Assembly: GCF_051014685.1 (NCBI RefSeq)
Contig: NW_027478539.1
Location: 124,001 to 188,000 of the forward strand
Source: Ptiloglossa arizonensis
Lineage: Eukaryota > Arthropoda > Insecta > Hymenoptera > Colletidae
Length of the DNA: 64,000 nt
Direction: 5' to 3'
Shown: positions 1-10,848 of the stretch, piece by piece
Numbering within the stretch: the first letter of the stretch is position 1
How the letters are laid out: every line of letters begins with the position of its first letter
The notes under the pieces: model-generated
What the model was told of the DNA's origin: nothing
Databases searched by the model: none
What the model saw: only the letters and a program-made list of their open reading frames with translations
Program-made: the position numbers and the translations under genes

Positions 1-57
1 GTAAGAAACGCTTGAGAAACTCAAAATTTTCGCAGTTCTAATGCTCGACAAGCATAA

Positions 58-71
58 CTAGAACGTTCTAG
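58..71. repeat. CTAG-N6-CTAG dyad, perfect 14-bp palindrome in this unit
   Basis: The sequence CTAGAACGTTCTAG equals its own reverse complement. The dyad recurs at the same place in most units with a variable six-base core: aacgtt, accggt, aacggc, aacggt, aacgga, agcggt, agcgga, accgga or aaccga. The aacgtt and accggt cores give perfect palindromes (accggt at 16507-16520). The others keep only the arms, and some domain-C types change the arms too. A protein-binding or extruding dyad is possible but not shown. Confidence 0.85.
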
Positions 72-85
72 GGGAAAAGTACGCA

Positions 86-102
86 TACCGTTGTAATCGG
101 GC
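86..102 (+). other. CENP-B-box-like element 1 (7 of 9 core positions)
   Basis: The 17-mer taccgttgtaatcgggc compares with the mammalian CENP-B box YTTCGTTGGAARCGGGA at 12 of 17 positions. In the essential pattern nTTCGnnnnAnnCGGGn, only the first two Ts differ (they read AC), while CG, A and CGGG match. Units of type J read gtaaacggg here and match one more position. It is present in most units across the window. The match is visible in sequence; binding by any CENP-B-like protein is inference, and the host may have none. Confidence 0.35.
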
Positions 103-135
103 GACTTTCTACTTTCAGATGCAACAGAAATTTTG

Positions 136-151
136 CGGATTGGTCAATCCG
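136..151. repeat. 16-bp near-palindrome with variable centre
   Basis: CGGATTGGTCAATCCG has six-base arms (CGGATT and AATCCG) that are exact reverse complements around a four-base centre at 142-145. Across the window the centre appears as ggtc, agtc, cgtc, tgtc, gctc or gttc, so changes fall on bases 142 and 143 while the arms stay mostly intact. Exceptions in the left arm are the ttttgctgatt units (type H) and the ttttgaggatt units (type E). Confidence 0.8.
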
Positions 152-167
152 TTCGCGAGATATGGCA
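151..167 (+). other. CENP-B-box-like element 2 (weaker, complementary half conserved)
   Basis: The 17-mer gttcgcgagatatggca has the TTCG and A of the CENP-B core and two of the four CGGG bases (it reads TGGC), again 7 of 9 core positions but only 10 of 17 overall. It lies in the most conserved part of the unit and overlaps the TCGCGA site. It preserves the half of the core that element 1 lacks. This may be chance. Confidence 0.2.
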
Positions 168-175
168 GTTTGGAG

Positions 176-1050
176 GTAAAAAACGCTTGAGAAACTCAAA
201 ATTTTCGCAGTTCTGATGCTCGACAAGCATAACTAGAGCGGTCTAGGGGAAAAGTACGCATACCGTTGTAATCGGGCGACTTTCTACTTTCAGATGCAAC
301 AGAAATTTTGCGGATTGGTCAATCCGTTCGCGAGATATGGCAGTTTGGAGGTAAGAAACGGTTGAGAAACTCAAAATTTTCGCAGTTCTGATGCTCGAAA
401 CGAGTAACTAGAACCGACTAGGGGAAAAGTGCGCATACCGTTGTAATCGGGCGAATTTCTACTTTCAGATGCAACAGAAATTTTGCGGATTGGTCAATCC
501 GTTCGCGAGATATGGCAGTTTGTAGGTAAGAAACGCTTGAGAAACTCAACATTTTCGCAGTTCTGATGCTCGAAACGAATAACTAGAACGGCCTAGGGAA
601 AAACTACATCTACCGTTGTAATCGGGCGAGTTTCTACTTTCAGATGCAACAGAAATTTTGCGGATTGGTCAATCCGTTCGCGAGATATGGCAGTTTGGAG
701 GTAAGAAACGCTTGAGAAACTCAAAATTTTCGCAGTTCTGATGCTCGACAAGCATAACTAGAACGGTCTAGGGGAAAAGTACGCATACCGTTGTAATCGG
801 GCGAATTTCTACTTTCAGATGCAACAGAAATTTTGAGGATTGGTCAATCCGTTCGCGAGATATGGCAGTTTGTAGGTAAGAAACGCTTGAGAAACTCAAC
901 ATTTTCGCAGTTCTGATGCTCGAAACGAATAACTAGAACGGCCTAGGGGAAAAGGACGCATACCGTTGTAATCGGGCAAGTTTCTACTTTCAGATGCAAC
1001 AGAAATTTTGCGGATTAGTCAATCCGTTCGCGAGATATGGCAGTTTGGAG
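176..1050 (+). repeat. B-C-D-E-F block, copy 1
   Basis: Five consecutive units of types B, C, D, E and F. The same ordered block recurs at 6825-7698 and 9974-10848, so this 875-bp segment has been propagated as a unit. Copy 1 carries gggcaagttt in F; copy 2 has gggcaagtct; copy 3 has the alternative F with catacctttg. Confidence 0.85.
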
Positions 1051-2975
1051 GTAAGAAACGCTTGAGAAACTCAAAATTTTCGCAGTTCTGATGCTCGAAA
1101 CGAATAACTAGAGCGGACTAGGGGAAAAGTACGCATAACGTTGTAATCGGGCGAGTTTCTACTTTCTGATGCAACAGAAATTTTGCGGATTTGTCAATCC
1201 GTTCGCGAGATATGGCAGTTTGGAGGTAAGAAACGCTTGAGAAACTCAAAATTTTCGCAGTTCTGATGCTCGAAACGAATAACTAGAACGGCCTAGGGGA
1301 AAAGTACGCATACCGTTGTAATCGGGCGAGTTTCTACTTTCAGATGCAACAGAAATTTTGCTGATTAGTCAATCCGTTCGCGAGATATGGCAGTTTGGAG
1401 GTAAGAAACGCTTGAGAAACTCAAAATTTTCGCAGTTCTGATGCTCGACAAGCATAACTAGACCGGACTAGGGGAAAAGTACGCATACCGTTGTAATCGG
1501 ACGACATTCTACTTTCAGATGCAACAGAAATTTTGCGGATTGGTCAATCCGTTCGCGAGATATGGCAGTTTGGAGGTAAGAAACGCTTGAGAAACTCAAA
1601 ATTTTCGCAGTTCTGATGCTCGACAAGCATAACTAGAACGGCCTAGGGGAAAAGTACGCATACCGTTGTAAACGGGCGAGTTTCTACCTTCAGATGCAAC
1701 AGAAATTTTGCGGATTGCTCAATCCGTTCGCGAGGTATGGCAATTTGGAAGTAAGAAACGCTTGAAAAACTCAAAATTTTCGCAGTTCTGATGCTCGAAA
1801 CGAATAACTAGAACGGACTAGGGGAAAAGTACGCATACCGTTGTAATCGGGCTAGTTTCTACTTTCAGATGCAACAGAAATTTTGCGGATTGGTCAATCC
1901 GTTCGCGAGATATGGCAGTTTGGAGGTAAGAAACGCTTGAGAAACTCAAAATTTTCGCAGTTCTGATGCTCGACAAGCATAACTAGACCGGTCTAGGGGA
2001 AAAGTACGCATACCGTTGTAATCGGACGACATTCTACTTTCAGATGCAACAGAAATTTTGCGGATTGGTCAATCCGTTCGCGAGATATGGCAGTTTGGAG
2101 GTAAGAAACGCTTGAGAAACTCAAAATTTTCGCAGTTCTGATGCTCGACAAGCATAACTAGAACGGCCTAGGGGAAAAGTACGCATACCGTTGTAAACGG
2201 GCGAGTTTCTACCTTCAGATGCAACAGAAATTTTGCGGATTGCTCAATCCGTCCGCGAGGTATGGCAATTTGGAAGTAAGAAACGCTTGAAAAACTCAAA
2301 ATTTTCGCAGTTCTGATGCTCGAAACGAATAACTAGAACGGACTAGGGGAAAAGTACGCATACCGTTGTAATCGGGCGAGTTTCTACTTTCAGATGCAAC
2401 AGAAATTTTGCGGATTCGTCAATCCGTTCGCGAGATATGGCAGTTTGGAGGTAAGAAACGCTTGAGAAACTCAAAATTTTCGCAGTTCTGATGCTCGAAA
2501 CGAATAACTAGAGCGGACTAGGGGAAAAGTACGCATAACGTTGTAATCGGGCGAGTTTCTACTTTCTGATGCAACAGAAATTTTGCGGATTTGTCAATCC
2601 GTTCGCGAGATATGGCAGTTTGGAGGTAAGAAACGCTTGAGAAACTCAAAATTTTCGCAGTTCTGATGCTCGAAACGAATAACTAGAACGGCCTAGGGGA
2701 AAAGTACGCATACCGTTGTAATCGGGCGAGTTTCTACTTTCAGATGCAACAGAAATTTTGCTGATTAGTCAATCCGTTCGCGAGATATGGCAGTTTGGAG
2801 GTAAGAAACGCTTGAGAAACTCAAAATTTTCGCAGTTCTGATGCTCGACAAGCATAACTAGAACGGTCTAGGGGAATAGTACGCATACCGTTCTAATCGG
2901 ACGACATTCTACTTTCAGATGCAACAGAAATTTTGCGGATTGGTCAATCCGTTCGCGAGATATGGCAGTTTGGAG

Positions 2976-3150
2976 GTAAAAAACGCTTGAGAAACTCAAA
3001 ATTTTCGCAGTTCTGATGCTCGACAAGCATAACTAGAGCGGTCTAGGGGAAAAGTACGCATACCGTTGTAAACGGGCGAGTTTCTACCTTCAGATGCAAC
3101 AGAAATTTTGCGGATTGCTCAATCCGTTCGCGAGGTATGGCAATTTGGAA
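2976..3150 (+). repeat. Chimeric unit B/J
   Basis: The first part is type B (gtaaaaaacgc, agcggt core) and the second part type J (gtaaacggg, ttctacctt, gctc, gaggtatggcaattt). The switch lies between unit bases 69 and 96. The same chimera occurs at 3676, 5600, 9099 and 12599, so it arose once and was then copied. Confidence 0.85.
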
Positions 3151-5074
3151 GTAAGAAACGCTTGAAAAACTCAAAATTTTCGCAGTTCTGATGCTCGAAA
3201 CGAATAACTAGAACGGACTAGGGGAAAAGTACGCATAACGTTGTAATCGGGCGAGTTTCTACTTTCTGATGCAACAGAAATTTTGCGGATTTGTCAATCC
3301 GTTCGCGAGATATGGCAGTTTGGAGGTAAGAAACGCTTGAGAAACTCAAAATTTTCGCAGTTCTGATGCTCGAAACGAATAACTAGAACGGCCTAGGGGA
3401 AAAGTACGCATACCGTTGTAATCGGGCGAGTTTCTACTTTCAGATGCAACAGAAATTTTGCTGATTAGTCAATCCGTTCGCGAGATATGGCAGTTTGGAG
3501 GTAAGAAACGCTTGAGAAACTCAAAATTTTCGCAGTTCTGATGCTCGACAAGCATAACTAGAACGGTCTAGGGGAATAGTACGCATACCGTTCTAATCGG
3601 ACGACATTCTACTTTCAGATGCAACAGAAATTTTGCGGATTGGTCAATCCGTTCGCGAGATATGGCAGTTTGGAGGTAAAAAACGCTTGAGAAACTCAAA
3701 ATTTTCGCAGTTCTGATGCTCGACAAGCATAACTAGAGCGGTCTAGGGGAAAAGTACGCATACCGTTGTAAACGGGCGAGTTTCTACCTTCAGATGCAAC
3801 AGAAATTTTGCGGATTGCTCAATCCGTTCGCGAGGTATGGCAATTTGGAAGTAAGAAACGCTTGAAAAACTCAAAATTTTCGCAGTTCTGATGCTCGAAA
3901 CGAATAACTAGAACGGACTAGGGGAAAAGTACGCATACCGTTGTAATCGGGCGAGTTTCTACTTTCAGATGCAACAGAAATTTTGCGGATTCGTCAATCC
4001 GTTCGCGAGATATGGCAGTTTGGAGGTAAGAAACGCTTGAGAAACTCAAAATTTTCGCAGTTCTGATGCTCGAAACGAATAACTAGAACGGCCTAGGGGA
4101 AAACTACACCTACCGTTGTAATCGGGCGACTTTCTACTTTCAGATGCAACAGAAATTTTGCGGATTCGTCAATCCGTTCGCGAGATATGGCAGTTTGGAG
4201 GTAAGAAACGCTTGAGAAACTCAACATTTTCGCAGTTCTGATGCTCGAAACGAATAACTAGAACGGCCTAGGGGAAAAGTACGCATACCGTTGTAATCGG
4301 GCGAGTTTCTACTTTCAGATGCAACAGAAATTTTACGGATTGGTCAATCCGTTCGCGAGATATGGCAGTTTGGAGGTAAGAAACGCTTGAGAAACTCAAA
4401 ATTTTCGCAGTTCTAATGCTCGACAAGCATAACTAGAACGTTCTAGGGGAAAAGTACGCATACCGTTGTAATCGGGCGACTTTCTACTTTCAGATGCAAC
4501 AGAAATTTTGCGGATTGGTCAATCCGTTCGCGAGATATGGCAGTTTGTAGGTAAGAAACGCTTGAGAAACTCAACATTTTCGCAGTTCTGATGCTCGAAA
4601 CGAATAACTAGAACGGCCTAGGGGAAAAGGACGCATACCTTTGTAATCGGGCGAGTTTCTACTTTCAGATGCAACAGAAATTTTGCGGATTAGTCAATCG
4701 GTTCGCGAGATATGGCAGTTTGGAGGTAAGAAACGCTTGAGAAACTCAAAATTTTCGCAGTTCTAATGCTCGACAAGCATAACTAGAACGTTCTAGGGGA
4801 AAAGTACGCATACCGTTGTAATCGGGCGACTTTCTACTTTCAGATGCAACAGAAATTTTGCGGATTGGTCAATCCGTTCGCGAGATATGGCAGTTTGGAG
4901 GAAAAAACGCTTGAGAAACTCAAAATTTTCGCAGTTCTGATGCTCGAAACGAATAACTAGAACGGCCTAGGGGAAAAGTACGCATACCGTTGTAATCGGG
5001 CGAGTTTCTACCTTCAGATGCAACAGAAATTTTGCGGATTGCTCAATCCGTTCGCGAGGTATGGCAATTTGGAA
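3151..5074 (+). repeat. 11-unit tandem duplication, left copy (1924 bp)
   Basis: Eleven units in the order K/G chimera, H, I, B/J chimera, K, D, L, A, F, A and a last unit that starts with gaaaaaacgc, one base short. The next 1924 bp repeat the same order. The shared one-base deletion marks both copies as products of one tandem duplication. The last units of the two copies differ after their first 45 or so bases. Confidence 0.9.
4901..5074 (+). other. One-base deletion unit (174 bp)
   Basis: This unit begins gaaaaaacgc where its relatives begin gtaaaaaacgc, and all later unit starts move by one base. The same change opens the unit at 6825, 1924 bp away, by duplication. Confidence 0.9.
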
Positions 5075-6998
5075 GTAAGAAACGCTTGAAAAACTCAAAA
5101 TTTTCGCAGTTCTGATGCTCGAAACGAATAACTAGAACGGACTAGGGGAAAAGTACGCATAACGTTGTAATCGGGCGAGTTTCTACTTTCTGATGCAACA
5201 GAAATTTTGCGGATTTGTCAATCCGTTCGCGAGATATGGCAGTTTGGAGGTAAGAAACGCTTGAGAAACTCAAAATTTTCGCAGTTCTGATGCTCGAAAC
5301 GAATAACTAGAACGGCCTAGGGGAAAAGTACGCATACCGTTGTAATCGGGCGAGTTTCTACTTTCAGATGCAACAGAAATTTTGCTGATTAGTCAATCCG
5401 TTCGCGAGATATGGCAGTTTGGAGGTAAGAAACGCTTGAGAAACTCAAAATTTTCGCAGTTCTGATGCTCGACAAGCATAACTAGAACGGTCTAGGGGAA
5501 TAGTACGCATACCGTTCTAATCGGACGACATTCTACTTTCAGATGCAACAGAAATTTTGCGGATTGGTCAATCCGTTCGCGAGATATGGCAGTTTGGAGG
5601 TAAAAAACGCTTGAGAAACTCAAAATTTTCGCAGTTCTGATGCTCGACAAGCATAACTAGAGCGGTCTAGGGGAAAAGTACGCATACCGTTGTAAACGGG
5701 CGAGTTTCTACCTTCAGATGCAACAGAAATTTTGCGGATTGCTCAATCCGTTCGCGAGGTATGGCAATTTGGAAGTAAGAAACGCTTGAAAAACTCAAAA
5801 TTTTCGCAGTTCTGATGCTCGAAACGAATAACTAGAACGGACTAGGGGAAAAGTACGCATACCGTTGTAATCGGGCGAGTTTCTACTTTCAGATGCAACA
5901 GAAATTTTGCGGATTCGTCAATCCGTTCGCGAGATATGGCAGTTTGGAGGTAAGAAACGCTTGAGAAACTCAAAATTTTCGCAGTTCTGATGCTCGAAAC
6001 GAATAACTAGAACGGCCTAGGGGAAAACTACACCTACCGTTGTAATCGGGCGACTTTCTACTTTCAGATGCAACAGAAATTTTGCGGATTCGTCAATCCG
6101 TTCGCGAGATATGGCAGTTTGGAGGTAAGAAACGCTTGAGAAACTCAACATTTTCGCAGTTCTGATGCTCGAAACGAATAACTAGAACGGCCTAGGGGAA
6201 AAGTACGCATACCGTTGTAATCGGGCGAGTTTCTACTTTCAGATGCAACAGAAATTTTACGGATTGGTCAATCCGTTCGCGAGATATGGCAGTTTGGAGG
6301 TAAGAAACGCTTGAGAAACTCAAAATTTTCGCAGTTCTAATGCTCGACAAGCATAACTAGAACGTTCTAGGGGAAAAGTACGCATACCGTTGTAATCGGG
6401 CGACTTTCTACTTTCAGATGCAACAGAAATTTTGCGGATTGGTCAATCCGTTCGCGAGATATGGCAGTTTGTAGGTAAGAAACGCTTGAGAAACTCAACA
6501 TTTTCGCAGTTCTGATGCTCGAAACGAATAACTAGAACGGCCTAGGGGAAAAGGACGCATACCTTTGTAATCGGGCGAGTTTCTACTTTCAGATGCAACA
6601 GAAATTTTGCGGATTAGTCAATCGGTTCGCGAGATATGGCAGTTTGGAGGTAAGAAACGCTTGAGAAACTCAAAATTTTCGCAGTTCTAATGCTCGACAA
6701 GCATAACTAGAACGTTCTAGGGGAAAAGTACGCATACCGTTGTAATCGGGCGACTTTCTACTTTCAGATGCAACAGAAATTTTGCGGATTGGTCAATCCG
6801 TTCGCGAGATATGGCAGTTTGGAGGAAAAAACGCTTGAGAAACTCAAAATTTTCGCAGTTCTGATGCTCGACAAGCATAACTAGAGCGGTCTAGGGGAAA
6901 AGTACGCATACCGTTGTAATCGGGCGACTTTCTACTTTCAGATGCAACAGAAATTTTGCGGATTGGTCAATCCGTTCGCGAGATATGGCAGTTTGGAG
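5075..6998 (+). repeat. 11-unit tandem duplication, right copy (1924 bp)
   Basis: Repeats the unit order of 3151-5074 at an exact offset of 1924 bp, including the shortened final unit at 6825. After it the array continues with the C-D-E-F types rather than another K/G unit. Confidence 0.9.
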
Positions 6999-7698
6999 GT
7001 AAGAAACGGTTGAGAAACTCAAAATTTTCGCAGTTCTGATGCTCGAAACGAGTAACTAGAACCGACTAGGGGAAAAGTGCGCATACCGTTGTAATCGGGC
7101 GAATTTCTACTTTCAGATGTAACAGAAATTTTGCGGATTGGTCAATCCGTTCGCGAGATATGGCAGTTTGTAGGTAAGAAACGCTTGAGAAACTCAACAT
7201 TTTCGCAGTTCTGATGCTCGAAACGAATAACTAGAACGGCCTAGGGAAAAACTACATCTACCGTTGTAATCGGGCGAGTTTCTACTTTCAGATGCAACAG
7301 AAATTTTGCGGATTGGTCAATCTGTTCGCGAGATATGGCAGTTTGGAGGTAAGAAACGCTTGAGAAACTCAAAATTTTCGCAGTTCTGATGCTCGACAAG
7401 CATAACTAGAACGGTCTAGGGGAAAAGTACGCATACCGTTGTAATCGGGCGAATTTCTACTTTCAGATGCAACAGAAATTTTGAGGATTGGTCAATCCGT
7501 TCGCGAGATATGGCAGTTTGTAGGTAAGAAACGCTTGAGAAACTCAACATTTTCGCAGTTCTGATGCTCGAAACGAATAACTAGAACGGCCTAGGGGAAA
7601 AGGACGCATACCGTTGTAATCGGGCAAGTCTCTACTTTCAGATGCAACAGAAATTTTGCGGATTAGTCAATCCGATCGCGAGATATGGCAGTTTGGAG
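6825..7698 (+). repeat. B-C-D-E-F block, copy 2
   Basis: Same order as 176-1050. It is one base shorter because its B unit starts with the deleted form gaaaaaacgc. Private changes include atgtaacag in unit C, ctgttcgcg in unit D and ccgatcgcg in unit F. Confidence 0.85.
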
Positions 7699-8048
7699 GT
7701 AAAAAACGCTTGAGAAACTCAAAATTTTCGCAGTTCTGATGCTCGACAAGCATAACTAGACCGGACTAGGGGAAAAGTACGCATACCGTTGTAATCGGAC
7801 GACATTCTACTTTCAGATGCAACAGAAATTTTGCGGATTGGTCAATCCGTTCGCGAGATATGGCAGTTTGGAGGTAAGAAACGCTTGAGAAACTCAAAAT
7901 TTTCGCAGTTCTGATGCTCGACAAGCATAACTAGAACGGCCTAGGGGAAAAGTACGCATACCGTTGTAAACGGGCGAGTTTCTACCTTCAGATGCAACAG
8001 AAATTTTGCGGATTGCTCAATCCGTTCCCGAGGTATGGCAATTTGGAA

Positions 8049-8223
8049 GTAAGAAACGCTTGAAAAACTCAAAATTTTCGCAGTTCTGATGCTCGAAACG
8101 AATAACTAGAACGGACTAGGGGAAAAGTACGCATACCGTTGTAATCGGACGACATTCTACTTTCAGATGCAACAGAAATTTTGCGGATTGGTCAATCCGT
8201 TCGCGAGATATGGCAGTTTGGAG
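8049..8223 (+). repeat. Chimeric unit K/I
   Basis: Starts as type K (ttgaaaaac, aacgga core) and ends as type I (cggacgacatt, attggtc). The next unit is J, as after any I unit. This looks like an unequal exchange that joined a K unit to an I unit three places out of register. Confidence 0.8.
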
Positions 8224-10323
8224 GTAAGAAACGCTTGAGAAACTCAAAATTTTCGCAGTTCTGATGCTCGACAAGCATAACTAGAACGGCCTAGGGGAAA
8301 AGTACGCATACCGTTGTAAACGGGCGAGTTTCTACCTTCAGATGCAACAGAAATTTTGCGGATTGCTCAATCCGTTCGCGAGGTATGGCAATTTGGAAGT
8401 AAGAAACGCTTGAAAAACTCAAAATTTTCGCAGTTCTGATGCTCGAAACGAATAACTAGAACGGACTAGGGGAAAAGTACGCATACCGTTGTAATCGGGC
8501 GAGTTTCTACTTTCAGATGCAACAGAAATTTTGCGGATTCGTCAATCCGTTCGCGAGATATGGCAGTTTGGAGGTAAGAAACGCTTGAGAAACTCAAAAT
8601 TTTCGCAGTTCTGATGCTCGAAACGAATAACTAGAACGGACTAGGGGAAAAGTACGCATAACGTTGTAATCGGGCGAGTTTCTACTTTCTGATGCAACAG
8701 AAATTTTGCGGATTTGTCAATCCGTTCGCGAGATATGGCAGTTTGGAGGTAAGAAACGCTTGAGAAACTCAAAATTTTCGCAGTTCTGATGCTCGAAACG
8801 AATAACTAGAACGGCCTAGGGGAAAAGTACGCATACCGTTGTAATCGGGCGAGTTTCTACTTTCAGATGCAACAGAAATTTTGCTGATTAGTCAATCCGT
8901 TCGCGAGATATGGCAGTTTGGAGGTAAGAAACGCTTGAGAAACTCAAAATTTTCGCAGTTCTGATGCTCGACAAGCATAACTAGAACGGTCTAGGGGAAT
9001 AGTACGCATACCGTTCTAATCGGACGACATTCTACTTTCAGATGCAACAGAAATTTTGCGGATTGGTCAATCCGTTCGCGAGATATGGCAGTTTGGAGGT
9101 AAAAAACGCTTGAGAAACTCAAAATTTTCGCAGTTCTGATGCTCGACAAGCATAACTAGAGCGGTCTAGGGGAAAAGTACGCATACCGTTGTAAACGGGC
9201 GAGTTTCTACCTTCAGATGCAACAGAAATTTTGCGGATTGCTCAATCCGTTCGCGAGGTATGGCAATTTGGAAGTAAGAAACGCTTGAAAAACTCAAAAT
9301 TTTCGCAGTTCTGATGCTCGAAACGAATAACTAGAACGGACTAGGGGAAAAGTACGCATACCGTTGTAATCGGGCGAGTTTCTACTTTCAGATGCAACAG
9401 AAATTTTGCGGATTCGTCAATCCGTTCGCGAGATATGGCAGTTTGGAGGTAAGAAACGCTTGAGAAACTCAAAATTTTCGCAGTTCTGATGCTCGAAACG
9501 AATAACTAGAACGGCCTAGGGGAAAACTACACCTACCGTTGTAATCGGGCGACTTTCTACTTTCAGATGCAACAGAAATTTTGCGGATTCGTCAATCCGT
9601 TCGCGAGATATGGCAGTTTGGAGGTAAGAAACGCTTGAGAAACTCAACATTTTCGCAGTTCTGATGCTCGAAACGAATAACTAGAACGGCCTAGGGGAAA
9701 AGTACGCATACCGTTGTAATCGGGCGAGTTTCTACTTTCAGATGCAACAGAAATTTTACGGATTGGTCAATCCGTTCGCGAGATATGGCAGTTTGGAGGT
9801 AAGAAACGCTTGAGAAACTCAAAATTTTCGCAGTTCTAATGCTCGACAAGCATAACTAGAACGTTCTAGGGGAAAAGTACGCATACCGTTGTAATCGGGC
9901 GACTTTCTACTTTCAGATGCAACAGAAATTTTGCGGATTGGTCAATCCGTTCGCGAGATATGGCAGTTTGGAGGTAAAAAACGCTTGAGAAACTCAAAAT
10001 TTTCGCAGTTCTGATGCTCGACAAGCATAACTAGAGCGGTCTAGGGGAAAAGTACGCATACCGTTGTAATCGGGCGACTTTCTACTTTCAGATGCAACAG
10101 AAATTTTGCGGATTGGTCAATCCGTTCGCGAGATATGGCAGTTTGGAGGTAAGAAACGGTTGAGAAACTCAAAATTTTCGCAGTTCTGATGCTCGAAACG
10201 AGTAACTAGAACCGACTAGGGGAAAAGTGCGCATACCGTTGTAATCGGGCGAATTTCTACTTTCAGATGCAACAGAAATTTTGCGGATTGGTCAATCCGT
10301 TCGCGAGATATGGCAGTTTGTAG
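8224..10323 (+). repeat. 12-unit block J K G H I B/J K D L A B C, left copy
   Basis: These twelve units reappear in the same order at 11724-13824, an offset of 3500 bp (20 units). On both sides the neighbouring unit types differ between copies, which sets the limits. The left copy has tttctgatg in its G unit. Confidence 0.85.
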
Positions 10324-10848
10324 GTAAGAAACGCTTGAGAAACTCAACATTTTCGCAGTTCTGATGCTCGAAACGAATAACTAGAACGGCCTAGGGAAAA
10401 ACTACATCTACCGTTGTAATCGGGCGAGTTTCTACTTTCAGATGCAACAGAAATTTTGCGGATTGGTCAATCCGTTCGCGAGATATGGCAGTTTGGAGGT
10501 AAGAAACGCTTGAGAAACTCAAAATTTTCGCAGTTCTGATGCTCGACAAGCATAACTAGAACGGTCTAGGGGAAAAGTACGCATACCGTTGTAATCGGGC
10601 GAATTTCTACTTTCAGATGCAACAGAAATTTTGAGGATTGGTCAATCCGTTCGCGAGATATGGCAGTTTGTAGGTAAGAAACGCTTGAGAAACTCAACAT
10701 TTTCGCAGTTCTGATGCTCGAAACGAATAACTAGAACGGCCTAGGGGAAAAGGACGCATACCTTTGTAATCGGGCGAGTTTCTACTTTCAGATGCAACAG
10801 AAATTTTGCGGATTAGTCAATCGGTTCGCGAGATATGGCAGTTTGGAG
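9974..10848 (+). repeat. B-C-D-E-F block, copy 3
   Basis: Same order as 176-1050. The last unit is the variant F with catacctttg and caatcggttc, also found at 4551 and 6475, so block ends are mixed between copies. Confidence 0.85.

Larger units (their letters stand above)
1..175 (+). repeat. Reference satellite unit (type A) with internal map
   Basis: This unit defines the coordinates used elsewhere. It has 75 G+C of 175 bases (33 C, 42 G) and 12 CpG dinucleotides, at 9, 31, 46, 64, 82, 89, 98, 102, 136, 150, 154 and 156. Landmarks are an AAAATTTT tract (23-30), a CTAG-N6-CTAG dyad (58-71), a CENP-B-box-like element (86-102), a pyrimidine tract ending in CAG (106-118), a near-palindrome (136-151) and TCGCGA (153-158). 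Type A is marked by ctaatgctcgacaagc and the core aacgtt. Close copies start at 4376, 4726, 6300, 6650, 9799 and 13300. Confidence 0.95.

Noticed and set aside
20..134. Internal inverted duplication between the aaaatttt-cag-tctgatgc side and the cagatgcaacagaaatttt side
   Set aside because: Only short stretches match, with several gaps; it does not exceed what two A/T tracts with similar neighbours give by chance.
142..160. Pol III B box or tRNA-derived origin of the unit, from ggtcaatccgttcgcgaga
   Set aside because: The match to GGTTCGANNCC is poor, no A box lies at a suitable distance, and no tRNA fold is apparent.
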